A DNA stretch of 63,823 bases from Candidatus Borkfalkia avistercoris (GCA_019115995.1 DXCL01000005.1:1-63823), one strand, 5' to 3'. Positions 8,970 through 18,110 are shown, counted from the stretch's first letter. Notes: generated by a model not told the origin, from the sequence alone. Made by a program: numbers and translations.

Positions 8970-9128
8970 AGTTTAATTTTTTATTATTCAAAAGGGTTTG
9001 AACAGACGGACGAAGCATATCGGTTGATCAATACCTATGAAAAAACATTATCTAATAAAGATCAAGGCAAAAACTTAACGCATAAATTGCTTTTAGAGAA
9101 CAGGTTAAAAATTATAGAAATTCCATAA
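8970..9128 (+). pseudogene. AT-rich C-terminal gene remnant
   Basis: An open frame without a usable start runs to TAA at 9126-9128. It reads SLIFYYSKGFEQTDEAYRLI and on to KLLLENRLKIIEIP, a normal-looking soluble protein tail. The base composition is clearly more AT-rich than the neighbours. A strong terminator hairpin follows 13 nt later in the same direction. This looks like the last part of a gene whose front has been deleted. I do not recognise the family. Confidence 0.4.
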
Positions 9129-9140
9129 TCAATGAAATAG

Positions 9141-9175
9141 AAAGAGAGCAACGGTTTTTTCGTTGCTCTCTTTCT
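9141..9175 (+). terminator. Intrinsic terminator after the AT-rich remnant
   Basis: A perfect 13-bp stem, AAAGAGAGCAACG...CGTTGCTCTCTTT, with a T-rich loop is followed by CTTT. It terminates plus-strand transcription and also faces the end of ssrA. Confidence 0.75.
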
Positions 9176-9254
9176 TTACTTGTATGCAACAAAGCCCGCA
9201 ACACCGCCCGCGAAAATGTATTCCGTCTTTGCGGTGTTCAAACTCTGTCGACAC

Positions 9255-9631
9255 TGGTGGAGTAGGCGAGAATTGAACTCGCGTCTTACCGGATTGCCAA
9301 AAGGCTTTCTACACGCTTATGCCGCAATTGTCTTACGATATGCGCCTCTGCGACCGAAGGCTCATATCGGCAGAAATCTGAAAGTCCGCCGTTTTGCCGA
9401 CTTCACCTCAAAACGGCAGTCCCCCGCCTTAAATGACGCCCGCAGCCTCCCGACGGGAAAGAGGTACGGACGAACCGCTTAATGTTGATTAAGCAGCGTA
9501 CGCCAACTGAGCGTCAGCGCGATAGTTTGCATTGTCTGCATTTAAATTTAAGCCGAATGTTTTATAGAGGCCACTCGTTCCTCTGCGTGCTTACCCTTCC
9601 GCGCACCGGCAATCGAACCCGGTGCTACCCC
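9255..9631 (-). ncRNA. ssrA: tmRNA (transfer-messenger RNA)
   Basis: The 377-nt RNA rescues stalled ribosomes together with SmpB. The 3' end carries a T-arm (GCGAG-TTCAATT-CTCGC) and an encoded CCA at 9257-9255. The 5' GGGGTAG (9631-9625) pairs with CTACTCC near the 3' end to form the tRNA-like acceptor stem. The resume codon is GCA at 9539-9537, and the tag reads ADNANYRADAQLAYAA before TAA at 9491-9489, with the usual protease-recognition ending. smpB lies about 2.8 kb upstream on the same strand. metY, a lipoprotein gene and metA sit between the two partners. Confidence 0.95.
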
Positions 9632-9706
9632 ATACGCCGCGCATTTCGCGCGGATATATATATTATATGATATTTTCCGAAAAAAATCAACTGCCGCAAA
9701 CGGCAA

Positions 9707-10612
9707 TCAGAATTTGAACGGCGTGACCTGATATACGTAATAGTTCAGCCAATTCGTGTAAAAGAGGTTCGCGGCGCTCGTCCAGTTCACGTTTACGCTC
9801 GTGCAGGTTTCGTCCGTAAAATAATTGCAGGGCGGTTTGATGGGCAATCCTTTGGCAAGATCGCGCTCGTACTCCGTTTTGAGGGTGTTGCGGTCGTACT
9901 CCATATGCCCCATCATAAAGATCTTGCGATTATTCTTTGACTTTGCTATGGAAAGCCCGACCTCTTTCGCCTCGCACAGAGATACCAGATCCGGGATCCC
10001 CTCTATATCCTCCGCATGCACCGTGGTATGGCGGGAATGCGGCACGAAAAATACGTCGTCTATGCCCTTCAAGAGCGGGTCGTGCTGTTCCAGATATTTT
10101 TTGTGCGGAAAAACGCCGAACAGCTTTTCAGGCAAAAGATGTTTCTGAATGCCGTAATGATAGTACAGCGCCGCCTGTGCGCCCCAGCAGATGTAAATCG
10201 TGCTGGTCACGTTTTTATCGGCAAAGTCGAACAGCTTTTTCAGCTCCTCCCAATAGGCGACTTTTTCGAACTCCATCGTTTCCACGGGCGCGCCGGTAAT
10301 GATCATGCCGTCAAAGTGTTTGTTTTTGATGTCGTCAAACTTTTTATAAAAGCGTTCCAGATGCGCCGCCGCCGTGTTTTTGCTCTTGTACGATTCGGTA
10401 TAAACGAGCGTTACGTTGACTTGGAGCGGCGAATTGGAGAGAAGGCGCATGAACTGCGTTTCCGTTTCCACCTTGGTGGGCATGAGGTTCAATATCGCGA
10501 TTTCAAGCGGGCGAATGTCCTGCGAGAAGGCGCGCTCGTCGTTCATGACGAATATATTTTCCCCTTTCAAAACGGAATATGCAGGTATATCCTGCGGGAT
10601 CACGATAGGCAT
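9707..10612 (-). CDS. metAA: Homoserine O-acetyltransferase (MetA family)
   Basis: The 301-residue protein acylates homoserine as the first committed step of methionine synthesis. The start at 10612 has AAGGAGAG upstream and gives the family N-terminus MPIVIPQDIPA. The nucleophile Cys falls at position 142 (CWGAQA). Position 111 is Glu (GAPVE), and in this family Glu at 111 is known to direct acetyl-CoA use whereas Gly gives succinyl-CoA. I therefore call it an acetyltransferase despite the historical MetA/HTS name. Two genes upstream is a MetY-type sulfhydrylase that would use the product. A 38-nt gap with no terminator separates it from the lipoprotein gene, so the three genes are probably one transcript. 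Confidence 0.93.
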   Translation of the reverse strand: MPIVIPQDIPAYSVLKGENIFVMNDERAFSQDIRPLEIAILNLMPTKVETETQFMRLLSNSPLQVNVTLVYTESYKSKNTAAAHLERFYKKFDDIKNKHFDGMIITGAPVETMEFEKVAYWEELKKLFDFADKNVTSTIYICWGAQAALYYHYGIQKHLLPEKLFGVFPHKKYLEQHDPLLKGIDDVFFVPHSRHTTVHAEDIEGIPDLVSLCEAKEVGLSIAKSKNNRKIFMMGHMEYDRNTLKTEYERDLAKGLPIKPPCNYFTDETCTSVNVNWTSAANLFYTNWLNYYVYQVTPFKF

Positions 10613-10650
10613 TTTCTCTCTCCTTTGCGTCAAACTTTATAAAACGTCTG

Positions 10651-11061
10651 CTATGCGGGTACAAAACAAATGACTTTTCCGTCAAACTCCGCCGTGATGC
10701 CGACGCTCTCTTTGCCGTTCAGCTGCGTTTGGATCCCTAAATTCCAACAGCCCTGAACGCCGTCGAGAGACAGCAACACGGAATTTTTGCCCGCACGCTC
10801 CGCCGAATAACCGCCCTCTCCGACTACGGCGCCTTTGCAATATATTTTATAGGACGCCCCGTCAAACGAGCAGGAATAAAAATCTTCCGTCACCTCTGTA
10901 CCGAGATATTCGTCGCCGATGAAATAATTTTTTTCTCCATCTCCGAAACAGGAAAGCTTCCAGCTCCCTGTCTCGTTCAATTCCTGCGCACAACCCGCAA
11001 GCGCACAAAGGCCGAGCAATACGCCGAAACACAGCATGAGCGGCATAAAAAGCTTCTTCAT
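10651..11061 (-). CDS. Small lipoprotein of unknown function
   Basis: The 136-residue protein begins with a lipoprotein signal (MKKLFMPLMLCFGVLLG...) and lipobox LAGC with Cys 24, so it should be anchored outside the membrane. The mature part of about 110 residues is predicted mostly beta, with repeated short strands, and shows no motif I know. It lies between metY and metA on the same strand. The position may reflect only insertion into the operon. Confidence 0.7.
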   Translation of the reverse strand: MKKLFMPLMLCFGVLLGLCALAGCAQELNETGSWKLSCFGDGEKNYFIGDEYLGTEVTEDFYSCSFDGASYKIYCKGAVVGEGGYSAERAGKNSVLLSLDGVQGCWNLGIQTQLNGKESVGITAEFDGKVICFVPA

Positions 11062-11115
11062 TGCCCCCTCCGATCTGCCGCCCCGTTTGAGGGGCGGCGC
11101 GTTTTACGGCTGTGG

Positions 11116-12387
11116 TTATACGTGCGCCAGCGCCTGGTCGAGATCGGCGATGATGTCGTCGGGATTTTCGATGCCGACGGAAAGGCGCACGAGGTTTTCG
11201 GGAACGCCCGCCTGTTCGAGCTCCTCTTTGCTGAGCTGGCGATGGGTCGTAGACGCGGGGTGCAGCACGCAACTGCGCACATCGGCGACGTGCGTTTCCT
11301 GCGTGATGAGCTTTAACGCCTCCATAAACTTAGCCGCCTGCGAAACGTCTCCCTTGATGCCGAAGCTGAGCATGCCGCCCTGCCCGTCGGGGAGATATTT
11401 CTCCGCAAGCTTATGATATTTGTTATCGGGAAGGGAAGCGTGCCATACCCAGTCGATTTTGGGGTGCTTTGCAAGGAAAGCCGCCACCTTTTTTGCATTG
11501 GAAGAGTGCCTTTCCATGCGCAGTGCAAGCGTATCCGCGCCCAGCCAGCTCAAAAAGGCGTTCTGCGGGCTCATGATCGCGCCCATATCCCTCATCATCT
11601 GCGCGCGGCATTTGGTTGCAAACTGCGCCGCGGGGAGATCCGCATAGACGAGGCCGTGATAGCTCTCGTCCGGCTCGTTGAAGGCCGCATAGCGGGGATT
11701 TCCCTTAAAATTAAAGTTGCCGCCGTCCACGATCATACCGCCGAGCGCAGCCGCGTGACCGTCCATATACTTGCTCGTGGAATGAATGACGATATTCGCG
11801 CCCCATTCGAACGGGCGGCACAGAATAGGCGTCGCGAGCGTGTTGTCCACAACAAAAAGCACCGCGTGCTTTTTCGAGATATTCGCGATCTTGTCAAAAT
11901 CGAGAATTTTAATGGCGGGGTTTGCGATCGTTTCCGTAAAGATCATCTTCGTTTTGCCGTCGATGAGCTTTTCGATCTCCTCAGCGGGCGCGTCGGGATC
12001 GAAAAAGCGGGTTTCTATGCCCAGCTTGGGCAGCGTTACCGCGAACAGGTTAAACGTGCCGCCGTAGATCGCGGAGGAAGAAACGATGTTGTCTCCAGCG
12101 CCGCACACGGTGAACGCCAGAAGCGTGCTTGCAGACATGCCCGAGGAGCAGCCGATCGCGGCGACGCCCCCTTCGAGCTCCGCTACCTTCCCCTCGAACG
12201 CCGCGACGGTGGGGTTAGCAAGGCGGGTATAGAAGTACCCGTCCGCTTTCAAATCGAAAAGATCCGCCATGTCCTGCGTCTTTTCGTAAAAATAAGTGGT
12301 GCTCTGACTGATGGGCGGAATGCGGCTCTCGCCCGTTTTCGGGCGGTAACCGCCCTGCACACAGATCGTATCTTTTTTATAAGCCAT
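11116..12387 (-). CDS. metY: O-acetylhomoserine sulfhydrylase (Cys/Met metabolism PLP enzyme)
   Basis: The 423-residue protein is a PLP-dependent enzyme of the cystathionine gamma-synthase family. The PLP lysine is in the HSTSKYMDGHA stretch, and the SSGMSA and phosphate-binding regions are in place. The length (about 425) and the N-terminus (DTICVQGGYRPKTGESRIPPI) fit the MetY branch, which makes homocysteine from O-acetylhomoserine and sulfide, better than the shorter cystathionine beta-lyases. The neighbouring acetyl-type MetA supports this. An AGGAGATAC ribosome-binding region precedes the ATG. I looked for a SAM riboswitch, but only 63 nt separate it from smpB and none fits. Confidence 0.9.
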   Translation of the reverse strand: MAYKKDTICVQGGYRPKTGESRIPPISQSTTYFYEKTQDMADLFDLKADGYFYTRLANPTVAAFEGKVAELEGGVAAIGCSSGMSASTLLAFTVCGAGDNIVSSSAIYGGTFNLFAVTLPKLGIETRFFDPDAPAEEIEKLIDGKTKMIFTETIANPAIKILDFDKIANISKKHAVLFVVDNTLATPILCRPFEWGANIVIHSTSKYMDGHAAALGGMIVDGGNFNFKGNPRYAAFNEPDESYHGLVYADLPAAQFATKCRAQMMRDMGAIMSPQNAFLSWLGADTLALRMERHSSNAKKVAAFLAKHPKIDWVWHASLPDNKYHKLAEKYLPDGQGGMLSFGIKGDVSQAAKFMEALKLITQETHVADVRSCVLHPASTTHRQLSKEELEQAGVPENLVRLSVGIENPDDIIADLDQALAHV

Positions 12388-12450
12388 ACTTGTATCTCCT
12401 TACAGGTAAAAAATGTTTTGCGAATTTAGCCGGTGCACGGCGCGCGGGGT

Positions 12451-12900
12451 TCAGATATACTCCTTGATGCGCCGTTCGGTATCCCGTTTCAGATCCTTTT
12501 CTTTCAGGCTCTGTTTTTTGTCGTAGGTATGTTTGCCGCGGCAAAGCGCGACCTCTACCTTCACGAGAGAATCCTTAAAATAAATTTTAAGAGGTACGAG
12601 GGTATACCCCTTTTCGTTGACTTTGCCGACGATCTTTGCGATCTCCGCTTTATGGAGCAAGAGCTTTCTGTCTCTTCTGGAATCGCGGGTATTGAACGCC
12701 CCGCTCTTATCGTACACGGCAATATGCATATTTTTGAGCACCGCTTCGCCCTTTCTGACGAAGCAAAAGGAATCGCTCAGACTGCAATTGTTTTTGCGTA
12801 TGGATTTGACCTCGCTCCCTTCGAGCACGACGCCCGCCTCGAATTTTTCTTCTATGAAATATTCGAAGGAAGCGGATTTATTGACCGCTATGATCTTCAT
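12451..12900 (-). CDS. smpB: SsrA-binding protein SmpB
   Basis: The 149-residue protein binds the tRNA-like part of tmRNA and delivers it to stalled ribosomes. It has the full SmpB barrel with the NKSASFEYFIEEKFEAGVVL opening, the GSEVKSIR motif, and the basic C-terminal tail (KKQSLKEKDLKRDTERRIKE) that enters the mRNA channel. It lies 9 nt after the GNAT gene and downstream of rnr, the standard clostridial secG-rnr-smpB order. Its RNA partner ssrA is at 9255-9631. Confidence 0.97.
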   Translation of the reverse strand: MKIIAVNKSASFEYFIEEKFEAGVVLEGSEVKSIRKNNCSLSDSFCFVRKGEAVLKNMHIAVYDKSGAFNTRDSRRDRKLLLHKAEIAKIVGKVNEKGYTLVPLKIYFKDSLVKVEVALCRGKHTYDKKQSLKEKDLKRDTERRIKEYI

Positions 12901-12909
12901 AAAAAACCT

Positions 12910-13428
12910 TTACTCTTTTACGAGCGCGTACATCGCGCTGTCGTAAAACTCTCCGTTTTTGAAAACGCTCTTTTTCTTTACGCCTTCTTTTGCAAAGCCG
13001 TTCTTTTCCAGCACGCGGCAGGAAGCGGCGTTTACGGAAAACGGCTCCGCAAAAATACGCACGATGTCCGTCGTTTCGAACACCTCTTTGCAGATCTCGC
13101 GCACCGCCCGAGTCATAACGCCCCTGCCCCAAACGGCGGGCGCAAGCCAGTAGCCGAGCTCGCCGCTCTTTTTGTACACGTCAGCGCCGCGGGTAACGGC
13201 AATACCGCCGACGGCTTTTCCGTCCGCGACGATCGCGCGGTAAAACTCGCCCCGCCCGTTTTCTTCCCGCGCAAATGCGATGAACGCCTCCGCGTCTTCG
13301 GGCGAATACGGGTACGGGAAAGAATCCCTCAGAAAGCGGGCGATCCGCGCATCGTTCGCGCTTTCGGCAAGCGACGGCGCCAAAGACGCCTCCCATTGTA
13401 AAAGTTCGAATCGCATTTTCTTCTCCAT
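12910..13428 (-). CDS. GNAT N-acetyltransferase (RimJ/RimL-like)
   Basis: The 172-residue protein has the GNAT fold. The AVGGIAVTR beta strand is followed by GYWLAPAVWGRGVMTRAV, whose G-R-G stretch is the acetyl-CoA pyrophosphate loop, and then by ASCRVLEKNGFAKEG, the RimJ/RimL-type motif B. This group acetylates protein N-termini or small amines. The substrate is unknown. It is inserted between rnr and smpB on the same strand and is probably co-transcribed. Confidence 0.88.
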   Translation of the reverse strand: MEKKMRFELLQWEASLAPSLAESANDARIARFLRDSFPYPYSPEDAEAFIAFAREENGRGEFYRAIVADGKAVGGIAVTRGADVYKKSGELGYWLAPAVWGRGVMTRAVREICKEVFETTDIVRIFAEPFSVNAASCRVLEKNGFAKEGVKKKSVFKNGEFYDSAMYALVKE

Positions 13429-13488
13429 GCCGCCGCGCGACTTATATTATAGCACAAAATTGAAGAAAGGGATAGCTTTTCGGGGCAA

Positions 13489-15567
13489 TTACTCCTCTGC
13501 CAGAACAAAATCGCACTTTCTCGCGCCGATGTCGCATGCGGCGACGGTTATTTTCAGTTTGTCGCCGATCTTGAAGGCTCGGCGCTGCCCTTTGAGCGTA
13601 TAATTCTTTTCGAGAAACACATAGTCGTCCGGCGGCAGCGTTTCCGCCCTGATGCGCCCTTCCACCGTGTTGGGCAGCTCCACGAATACCGCGAAAGCGG
13701 TAACGCCCGAAACGACGCCCTCGAACGTTTCTCCGATATGAGAACGCATGTACCAGACCTTATACAGCTCGTCTACGGCGCGCTCCGCGTCGTCCGCCTT
13801 CCGCTCCGTCTGCGAACAGTTTTCCGACGCGACGTCCACAAAATTTTCAAAGCGCTGCGCCTCTCCCGCCTGCCCATCGAGCACCAATTTGACGATGCGG
13901 TGAACGAGGAGATCGGGGTAGCGGCGTATCGGCGAAGTGAAGTGGCAGTAACATTCGGACGCGAGCCCGAAATGCCCTATATTTTCCGCCGCGTATTTCG
14001 CCTTGGACATGGAGCGCAGCATGACGCGGTTCACTACGTGCCGCATCGGGCTCTGCGACGCCTCCAAAGCGTCCAAAATTTTGCCGTATTCGCCCGGGCG
14101 CACGCTTTCGGGGCGGAAATTCACCTTTATGCCCAGCTCCGCAAGATACGCCTTGAACGAAGCAGCCTTTTCTTCGGACGGCTTTTCATGCACGCGGTAC
14201 ACAAACGGCATTTCGTAAGCCGCCATAAATTCCGCCACAGTTTCGTTGGCGAGGATCATAAATTCCTCGATCATTCGGTGCGAGATCGTGCGTTCGTATT
14301 CGGAAACGGAAATTTCGCCGTCCTCCGATACGGTTATTTTTGCCTCTTTCACGTCGAGATCGACGCTGCCGCGCGCCGCGCGCTTGCGCATGAGGATCTG
14401 TGCGAGTTCCCTGCAATTTTGCAGCATGGGCACCAAATGCGCATACCGTTCGCAAAGTTCGGGATCGCCGTCAAGGATCTTTGTAACGTTCGTATACGTC
14501 ATGCGGTTGCGCGATCGAATGACCGATTCCGCGATGTCCGGCTCGGTGACTCTGCCCTTCTGATCTACGCGCATGACGCAGGAGAGCGTGAGCCTGTCTT
14601 CCCCTTCACGCAAGGAACAGATGCCGTTGGAAAGCTCGAAAGGGAGCATCGGCAAAACCCTGTCAGGAAAATACACGCTCGTGCCGCGGGCATACGCCTC
14701 TCTGTCGAGCGCGCCGCCCCGCCGCACATAGTGAGAAACGTCTGCGATGTGTACGCCCAAAAGGAACCCGTCTTCCAGCTTTTCGATACTGATCGCGTCG
14801 TCAAAGTCGCGGGCGTCCTCGCCGTCTATCGTGATCGTTAAAACATCTCTGAAATCTCTTCTGCCCGCAAGGGGCATCTTTTCCGCGGCGACGCGCCTCC
14901 CTTCGGAAAGAACCTTTTGCGTAAACCCTTCCGCAAGGCCGTACGTTTTGATAAGCGCCTCTTCCTCTACGGAAAGGTCGCCGCCGCGCCCGAGCACTTC
15001 CTCTATTTCGCCCTCCGGCTTTCTCCCTTCCGGCCACGCGGTGATCTTTACGAGCACCTTCTCCCCGGAAAAGGCGCGCCGCCTTCCGCCTACGATGCGC
15101 ACGTCTTCAAAATACTTCTTGTCGTCGGGGGAAACATAGCCGCCGCGCTCTTCTTTATAATAAGTACCCGTAAGCGAGACGACCCCGCGGGAAAGTATGC
15201 TGTAAACCTCTGCCTCGTCTCCTCTTTCTCCGCCGACGATCCTCGCAAAAACGGTATCTTTGTGCTGTGCGCCGTGCAGCGAGCGGTGCGGGATAAACAA
15301 ATCGCCCTCCTCCCTCACGAGAAAGGCAAAACCGCGCTCGTTCCCGCTGAGCACCCCCTTTATAAGGGAAAGCTTTTCGGGAGAAACGAACCTGCCGCGC
15401 TCGTCGCGCACGAGCTCGCCCGCCGACAACAGCTCCGCCAGCACAGCGCGGACAGCGTCTCTTCCCGCGCGGGAGGAAACGCCCAAAAGCCGATATATTT
15501 CGTTTTCTTTTTTATATTGCAATTCGCCGCTGACGAATTTTTGTTTCAGTTCTTCCGTTGCGGACAT
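13489..15567 (-). CDS. rnr: Ribonuclease R (RNB-family 3'-5' exoribonuclease)
   Basis: The 692-residue protein degrades structured RNA from the 3' end and works with the trans-translation system. It has an N-terminal winged-helix part, cold-shock/OB domains, and the RNB catalytic domain with the Asp cluster DGEDARDFDDAIS. A C-terminal S1 domain follows (IGETFEGVVSGVTAFAVFVEL). The start at 15567 has GGGAG at a good distance, whereas the longer ORF has no better site. Many RNase R proteins have a lysine-rich tail, and here the protein ends soon after S1. It lies 77 nt downstream of secG. Confidence 0.95.
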   Translation of the reverse strand: MSATEELKQKFVSGELQYKKENEIYRLLGVSSRAGRDAVRAVLAELLSAGELVRDERGRFVSPEKLSLIKGVLSGNERGFAFLVREEGDLFIPHRSLHGAQHKDTVFARIVGGERGDEAEVYSILSRGVVSLTGTYYKEERGGYVSPDDKKYFEDVRIVGGRRRAFSGEKVLVKITAWPEGRKPEGEIEEVLGRGGDLSVEEEALIKTYGLAEGFTQKVLSEGRRVAAEKMPLAGRRDFRDVLTITIDGEDARDFDDAISIEKLEDGFLLGVHIADVSHYVRRGGALDREAYARGTSVYFPDRVLPMLPFELSNGICSLREGEDRLTLSCVMRVDQKGRVTEPDIAESVIRSRNRMTYTNVTKILDGDPELCERYAHLVPMLQNCRELAQILMRKRAARGSVDLDVKEAKITVSEDGEISVSEYERTISHRMIEEFMILANETVAEFMAAYEMPFVYRVHEKPSEEKAASFKAYLAELGIKVNFRPESVRPGEYGKILDALEASQSPMRHVVNRVMLRSMSKAKYAAENIGHFGLASECYCHFTSPIRRYPDLLVHRIVKLVLDGQAGEAQRFENFVDVASENCSQTERKADDAERAVDELYKVWYMRSHIGETFEGVVSGVTAFAVFVELPNTVEGRIRAETLPPDDYVFLEKNYTLKGQRRAFKIGDKLKITVAACDIGARKCDFVLAEE

Positions 15568-15644
15568 AGTTAAACTCCCTTTCGGCAAAAAATAAGGCGG
15601 CTATCCTTGCGAACAGCCGCCTGAAAATATCCTTGAAATCCCGA

Positions 15645-15956
15645 TCAAGCACCCACGCCGATCTGCAAAATGTAGAACGCGACGGCAAGCACCGCCAACA
15701 CGACGAGGGAAATGACCGTCCATCTCTTCATTTTGCTCTCAAAAGACCTGCCCTTGTTTTTGCCGAAAAACGTCTCGCTGGAACCGCCGAGCGCATCGAT
15801 ACCCGTAGAATTGCCGGGCTGAATGAGCACGATGACGATCGCGACAACGGACGCTACGAGCATCACGAGCAAAAGGATAAATCTGGCTATCGCATAAGGA
15901 TTGTAATCGTCCAAAGGCGCCAATAAATTTGACATCAAATACATCATGTCAGGCAT
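15645..15956 (-). CDS. secG: Preprotein translocase subunit SecG
   Basis: The 103-residue protein belongs to the SecYEG channel. It has two transmembrane helices (LLLVMLVASVVAIVIVLIQP and VISLVVLAVLAVAFYIL) and the conserved cytoplasmic loop with LGGSSETFFGKNKGRS. The start at 15956 is chosen because GGAG lies 9 nt upstream. There is a somewhat extended N-terminus before the first helix. The position between gpmI and rnr is standard for Clostridia. Confidence 0.95.
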   Translation of the reverse strand: MPDMMYLMSNLLAPLDDYNPYAIARFILLLVMLVASVVAIVIVLIQPGNSTGIDALGGSSETFFGKNKGRSFESKMKRWTVISLVVLAVLAVAFYILQIGVGA

Positions 15957-16093
15957 TTGTATCACTCCAAAATTACTTTTTAACAGAATACCCGATAAGT
16001 ATACCATATCGCGGCGGATTTTTCAACCGTTTTTGCATACAGTAAGAGATTTTTTTGTCCGCGGCGGGCGATATTTTTTCGCAAAGCGGAAAA

Positions 16094-17632
16094 TTATCTC
16101 ACGATCAGAGATTTGCCCGTCATCTCGGCGGGAACCGGTATGCCCATCATGTCGAGCAGGGTGGGCGCAAGGTCGGCAAGCACGCCGCCTTCGCGCAGCT
16201 TCACGTTTTTCAGTTCGTCGCACACGAGCACGACGGGCACGGGGTTGGTCGTATGCGCGGTAAAGGGCGAACCGTCTTCGGCGATCATCTTATCCGCGTT
16301 GCCGTGGTCTGCGGTGAGAAGCGCGCCGCCGCCCATCTCCAAAATCTTTTTAAGCACCCTGTCTACGCATTCGTCGACCGCGGCGACCGCTTTTTCGGCA
16401 GCCTCCAAAACGCCCGTGTGCCCTACCATGTCGCAGTTGGCAAAATTCAGGATCATCGCGTCGTATTCGCCCGTAGAGAGCTGCTCGATGACCTTATCCG
16501 TCACCTCGTACGCGCTCATTTCCGGCTTCATGTCATAGGTTGCAACCTTCGGCGAAGGCACCAAAACGCGCACCTCGTTCGCATTCGGCGCTTCCACGCC
16601 GCCGTTGAAAAAGAAGGTGACGTGCGCGTACTTTTCCGTTTCCGCGATGCGCAGCTGTTTTTTGCCCAAAGACGCGAGGTACTCGCCCAAGGTGTTTTTC
16701 AGGCTCTGCGGCTTGAATGCGACCTGAACGTGGCTGAAAGTTGCGTCGTACTGCGTAAAGCAAACGTAGAACGGGGCGAGATAGCCCGTTTTCCGCTCAA
16801 AACCGTTAAAATCAGGCTCGGTGAAGGCGCGGGTGATCTCCCTCGCCCTGTCGGGGCGGAAGTTGAAGAAAATGACGCTGTCTCCCTTTTCCACGAGCGC
16901 GACGGGCTTGCCGCCCTTCACGACGTTCGTGGGCAGGATAAATTCGTCGGTAACCTCTTTTTTATAAGACTCCTCTATCGCATTCGCCGCGTCTTCCGCC
17001 TGAATGCCGTTGCCGAGGGTGAGCATTTCGTACGCCTTTACGACTCTTTCCCAACGGTTGTCTCTGTCCATGGCATAATATCTGCCGCACACGGACGCCA
17101 CCGCGCCGAAGGAAAGTTTGTCCATCTCCGCCTGCAAATCGCGCACGAAGCCCGCGCCCGAAGTCGGAGAAACGTCTCTTCCGTCCATAAAGCAATGCAC
17201 GTAGGCGTTGCCGAGCCCCTGTTCCTTGCACATCTTCAACAGGGCGTACAGATGCGTGTTGTGGCTGTGCACGCCGCCGTCCGACAAAAGGCCCCAAATG
17301 TGCAGCTTCTTTCCGTTCTCTTTTGCATTTTTTATTGCGGCGAGCAGCGCCTCGTTTTCAAAAAATTCACCGTCCTGTATTTCTTTCGTGATCTTTGTAA
17401 GTTCCTGATATACGATGCGTCCGGCGCCCATGTTCAGGTGCCCGACCTCGGAGTTCCCCATCTGCCCGTCGGGAAGCCCGACGCTCATGCCGCTCGCGCC
17501 GAGCTGCGAGGAGGGATACTCCCTTTCATAGCGTTTTACGTTGGGGCTGCCCTCCAATTCGATGGCGTTGCCCTTTTTGTCGGGATTGATCCCGTAGCCG
17601 TCCATTATGATGATTGCATAAGGTTTTTTCAT
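16094..17632 (-). CDS. gpmI: 2,3-bisphosphoglycerate-independent phosphoglycerate mutase
   Basis: The 512-residue enzyme interconverts 3- and 2-phosphoglycerate. It belongs to the alkaline-phosphatase superfamily and uses two manganese ions. MDGYGINP holds the first metal Asp, MGNSEVGHLNMGAGR contains the catalytic Ser, and LTADHGNADKM holds a C-terminal Asp/His metal site. The start at 17632 has GAGG 9 nt upstream. The gene lies downstream of pgk and tpiA on the same strand, with two plus-strand regulator genes inserted before it. Confidence 0.97.
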   Translation of the reverse strand: MKKPYAIIIMDGYGINPDKKGNAIELEGSPNVKRYEREYPSSQLGASGMSVGLPDGQMGNSEVGHLNMGAGRIVYQELTKITKEIQDGEFFENEALLAAIKNAKENGKKLHIWGLLSDGGVHSHNTHLYALLKMCKEQGLGNAYVHCFMDGRDVSPTSGAGFVRDLQAEMDKLSFGAVASVCGRYYAMDRDNRWERVVKAYEMLTLGNGIQAEDAANAIEESYKKEVTDEFILPTNVVKGGKPVALVEKGDSVIFFNFRPDRAREITRAFTEPDFNGFERKTGYLAPFYVCFTQYDATFSHVQVAFKPQSLKNTLGEYLASLGKKQLRIAETEKYAHVTFFFNGGVEAPNANEVRVLVPSPKVATYDMKPEMSAYEVTDKVIEQLSTGEYDAMILNFANCDMVGHTGVLEAAEKAVAAVDECVDRVLKKILEMGGGALLTADHGNADKMIAEDGSPFTAHTTNPVPVVLVCDELKNVKLREGGVLADLAPTLLDMMGIPVPAEMTGKSLIVR

Positions 17633-17803
17633 TCCGATCACCTCTAAAAATCTTTTTCCGTATAGTATTATATCTTATTGACCGCGTTTTTGCAAGCGGG
17701 TAAAACCCTATTTTTTCGGCGCACGCATTTTTATAAGGAAAGCGGGGCGCCATACGTTCGTTTTTATCATTTTTTGCCCAAAAATAAAATTCCTTGGAAT
17801 TGC

Positions 17804-17832
17804 TTGACAAAAAATGCACAACGTGCTATGAT
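17804..17832 (+). promoter_or_regulatory. Strong promoter for the first XRE regulator
   Basis: A consensus TTGACA (17804-17809) and TATGAT (17827-17832) are 17 bp apart. They lie 50 bp before the ATG at 17883, pointing away from gpmI. Confidence 0.75.
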
Positions 17833-17882
17833 AATGAAAAACATATGAGAAAATTTAAAAATATACGTTTGAGATTGTGCAT

Positions 17883-18110
17883 ATGGGTAAAGGAACTTTA
17901 TTGGACGAAATCCAGGTCAGGCTCCGCGACGCAATCAAAAGCAGCGGCATGAGCCAGAAAGAGATCGCAGAACAGGTCGGGATCCACCCCTCTACGGTGA
18001 ACAAATATGTCCGTACGGACAAATTCCCTTCCATAGACACGTTTGCGCTCCTCTGCAAAGCGCTGAACGTATCGTCTGACATGATCTTGGGGCTGAAAGC
18101 TGAACGCTGA
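17883..18110 (+). CDS. Small XRE-family helix-turn-helix regulator 1
   Basis: The 75-residue protein is a single HTH_XRE domain (MSQKEIAEQVGIHPSTVNKY as the helix-turn-helix core, then SIDTFALLCKALNVSSDMIL). It is a Cro/C1-type DNA-binding protein with no added effector domain. I chose the ATG at 17883 over the in-frame GTG at 17877. The ribosome-binding site is weak. It lies on the opposite strand to the glycolytic genes and is followed 78 nt later by a second XRE gene. The targets are unknown. Confidence 0.75.
   Translation: MGKGTLLDEIQVRLRDAIKSSGMSQKEIAEQVGIHPSTVNKYVRTDKFPSIDTFALLCKALNVSSDMILGLKAER

Noticed and set aside
9180-9670. Two small plus-strand frames (100 and 62 residues)
   Set aside because: They run antisense through the tmRNA gene, which explains the sequence fully.
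12388-12450. A SAM riboswitch before metY
   Set aside because: Only 63 nt are available between smpB and metY and no matching stems were seen.
16055-17647. A 530-residue plus-strand frame opposite gpmI
   Set aside because: It is the complement of gpmI with no recognisable domain or start signal.
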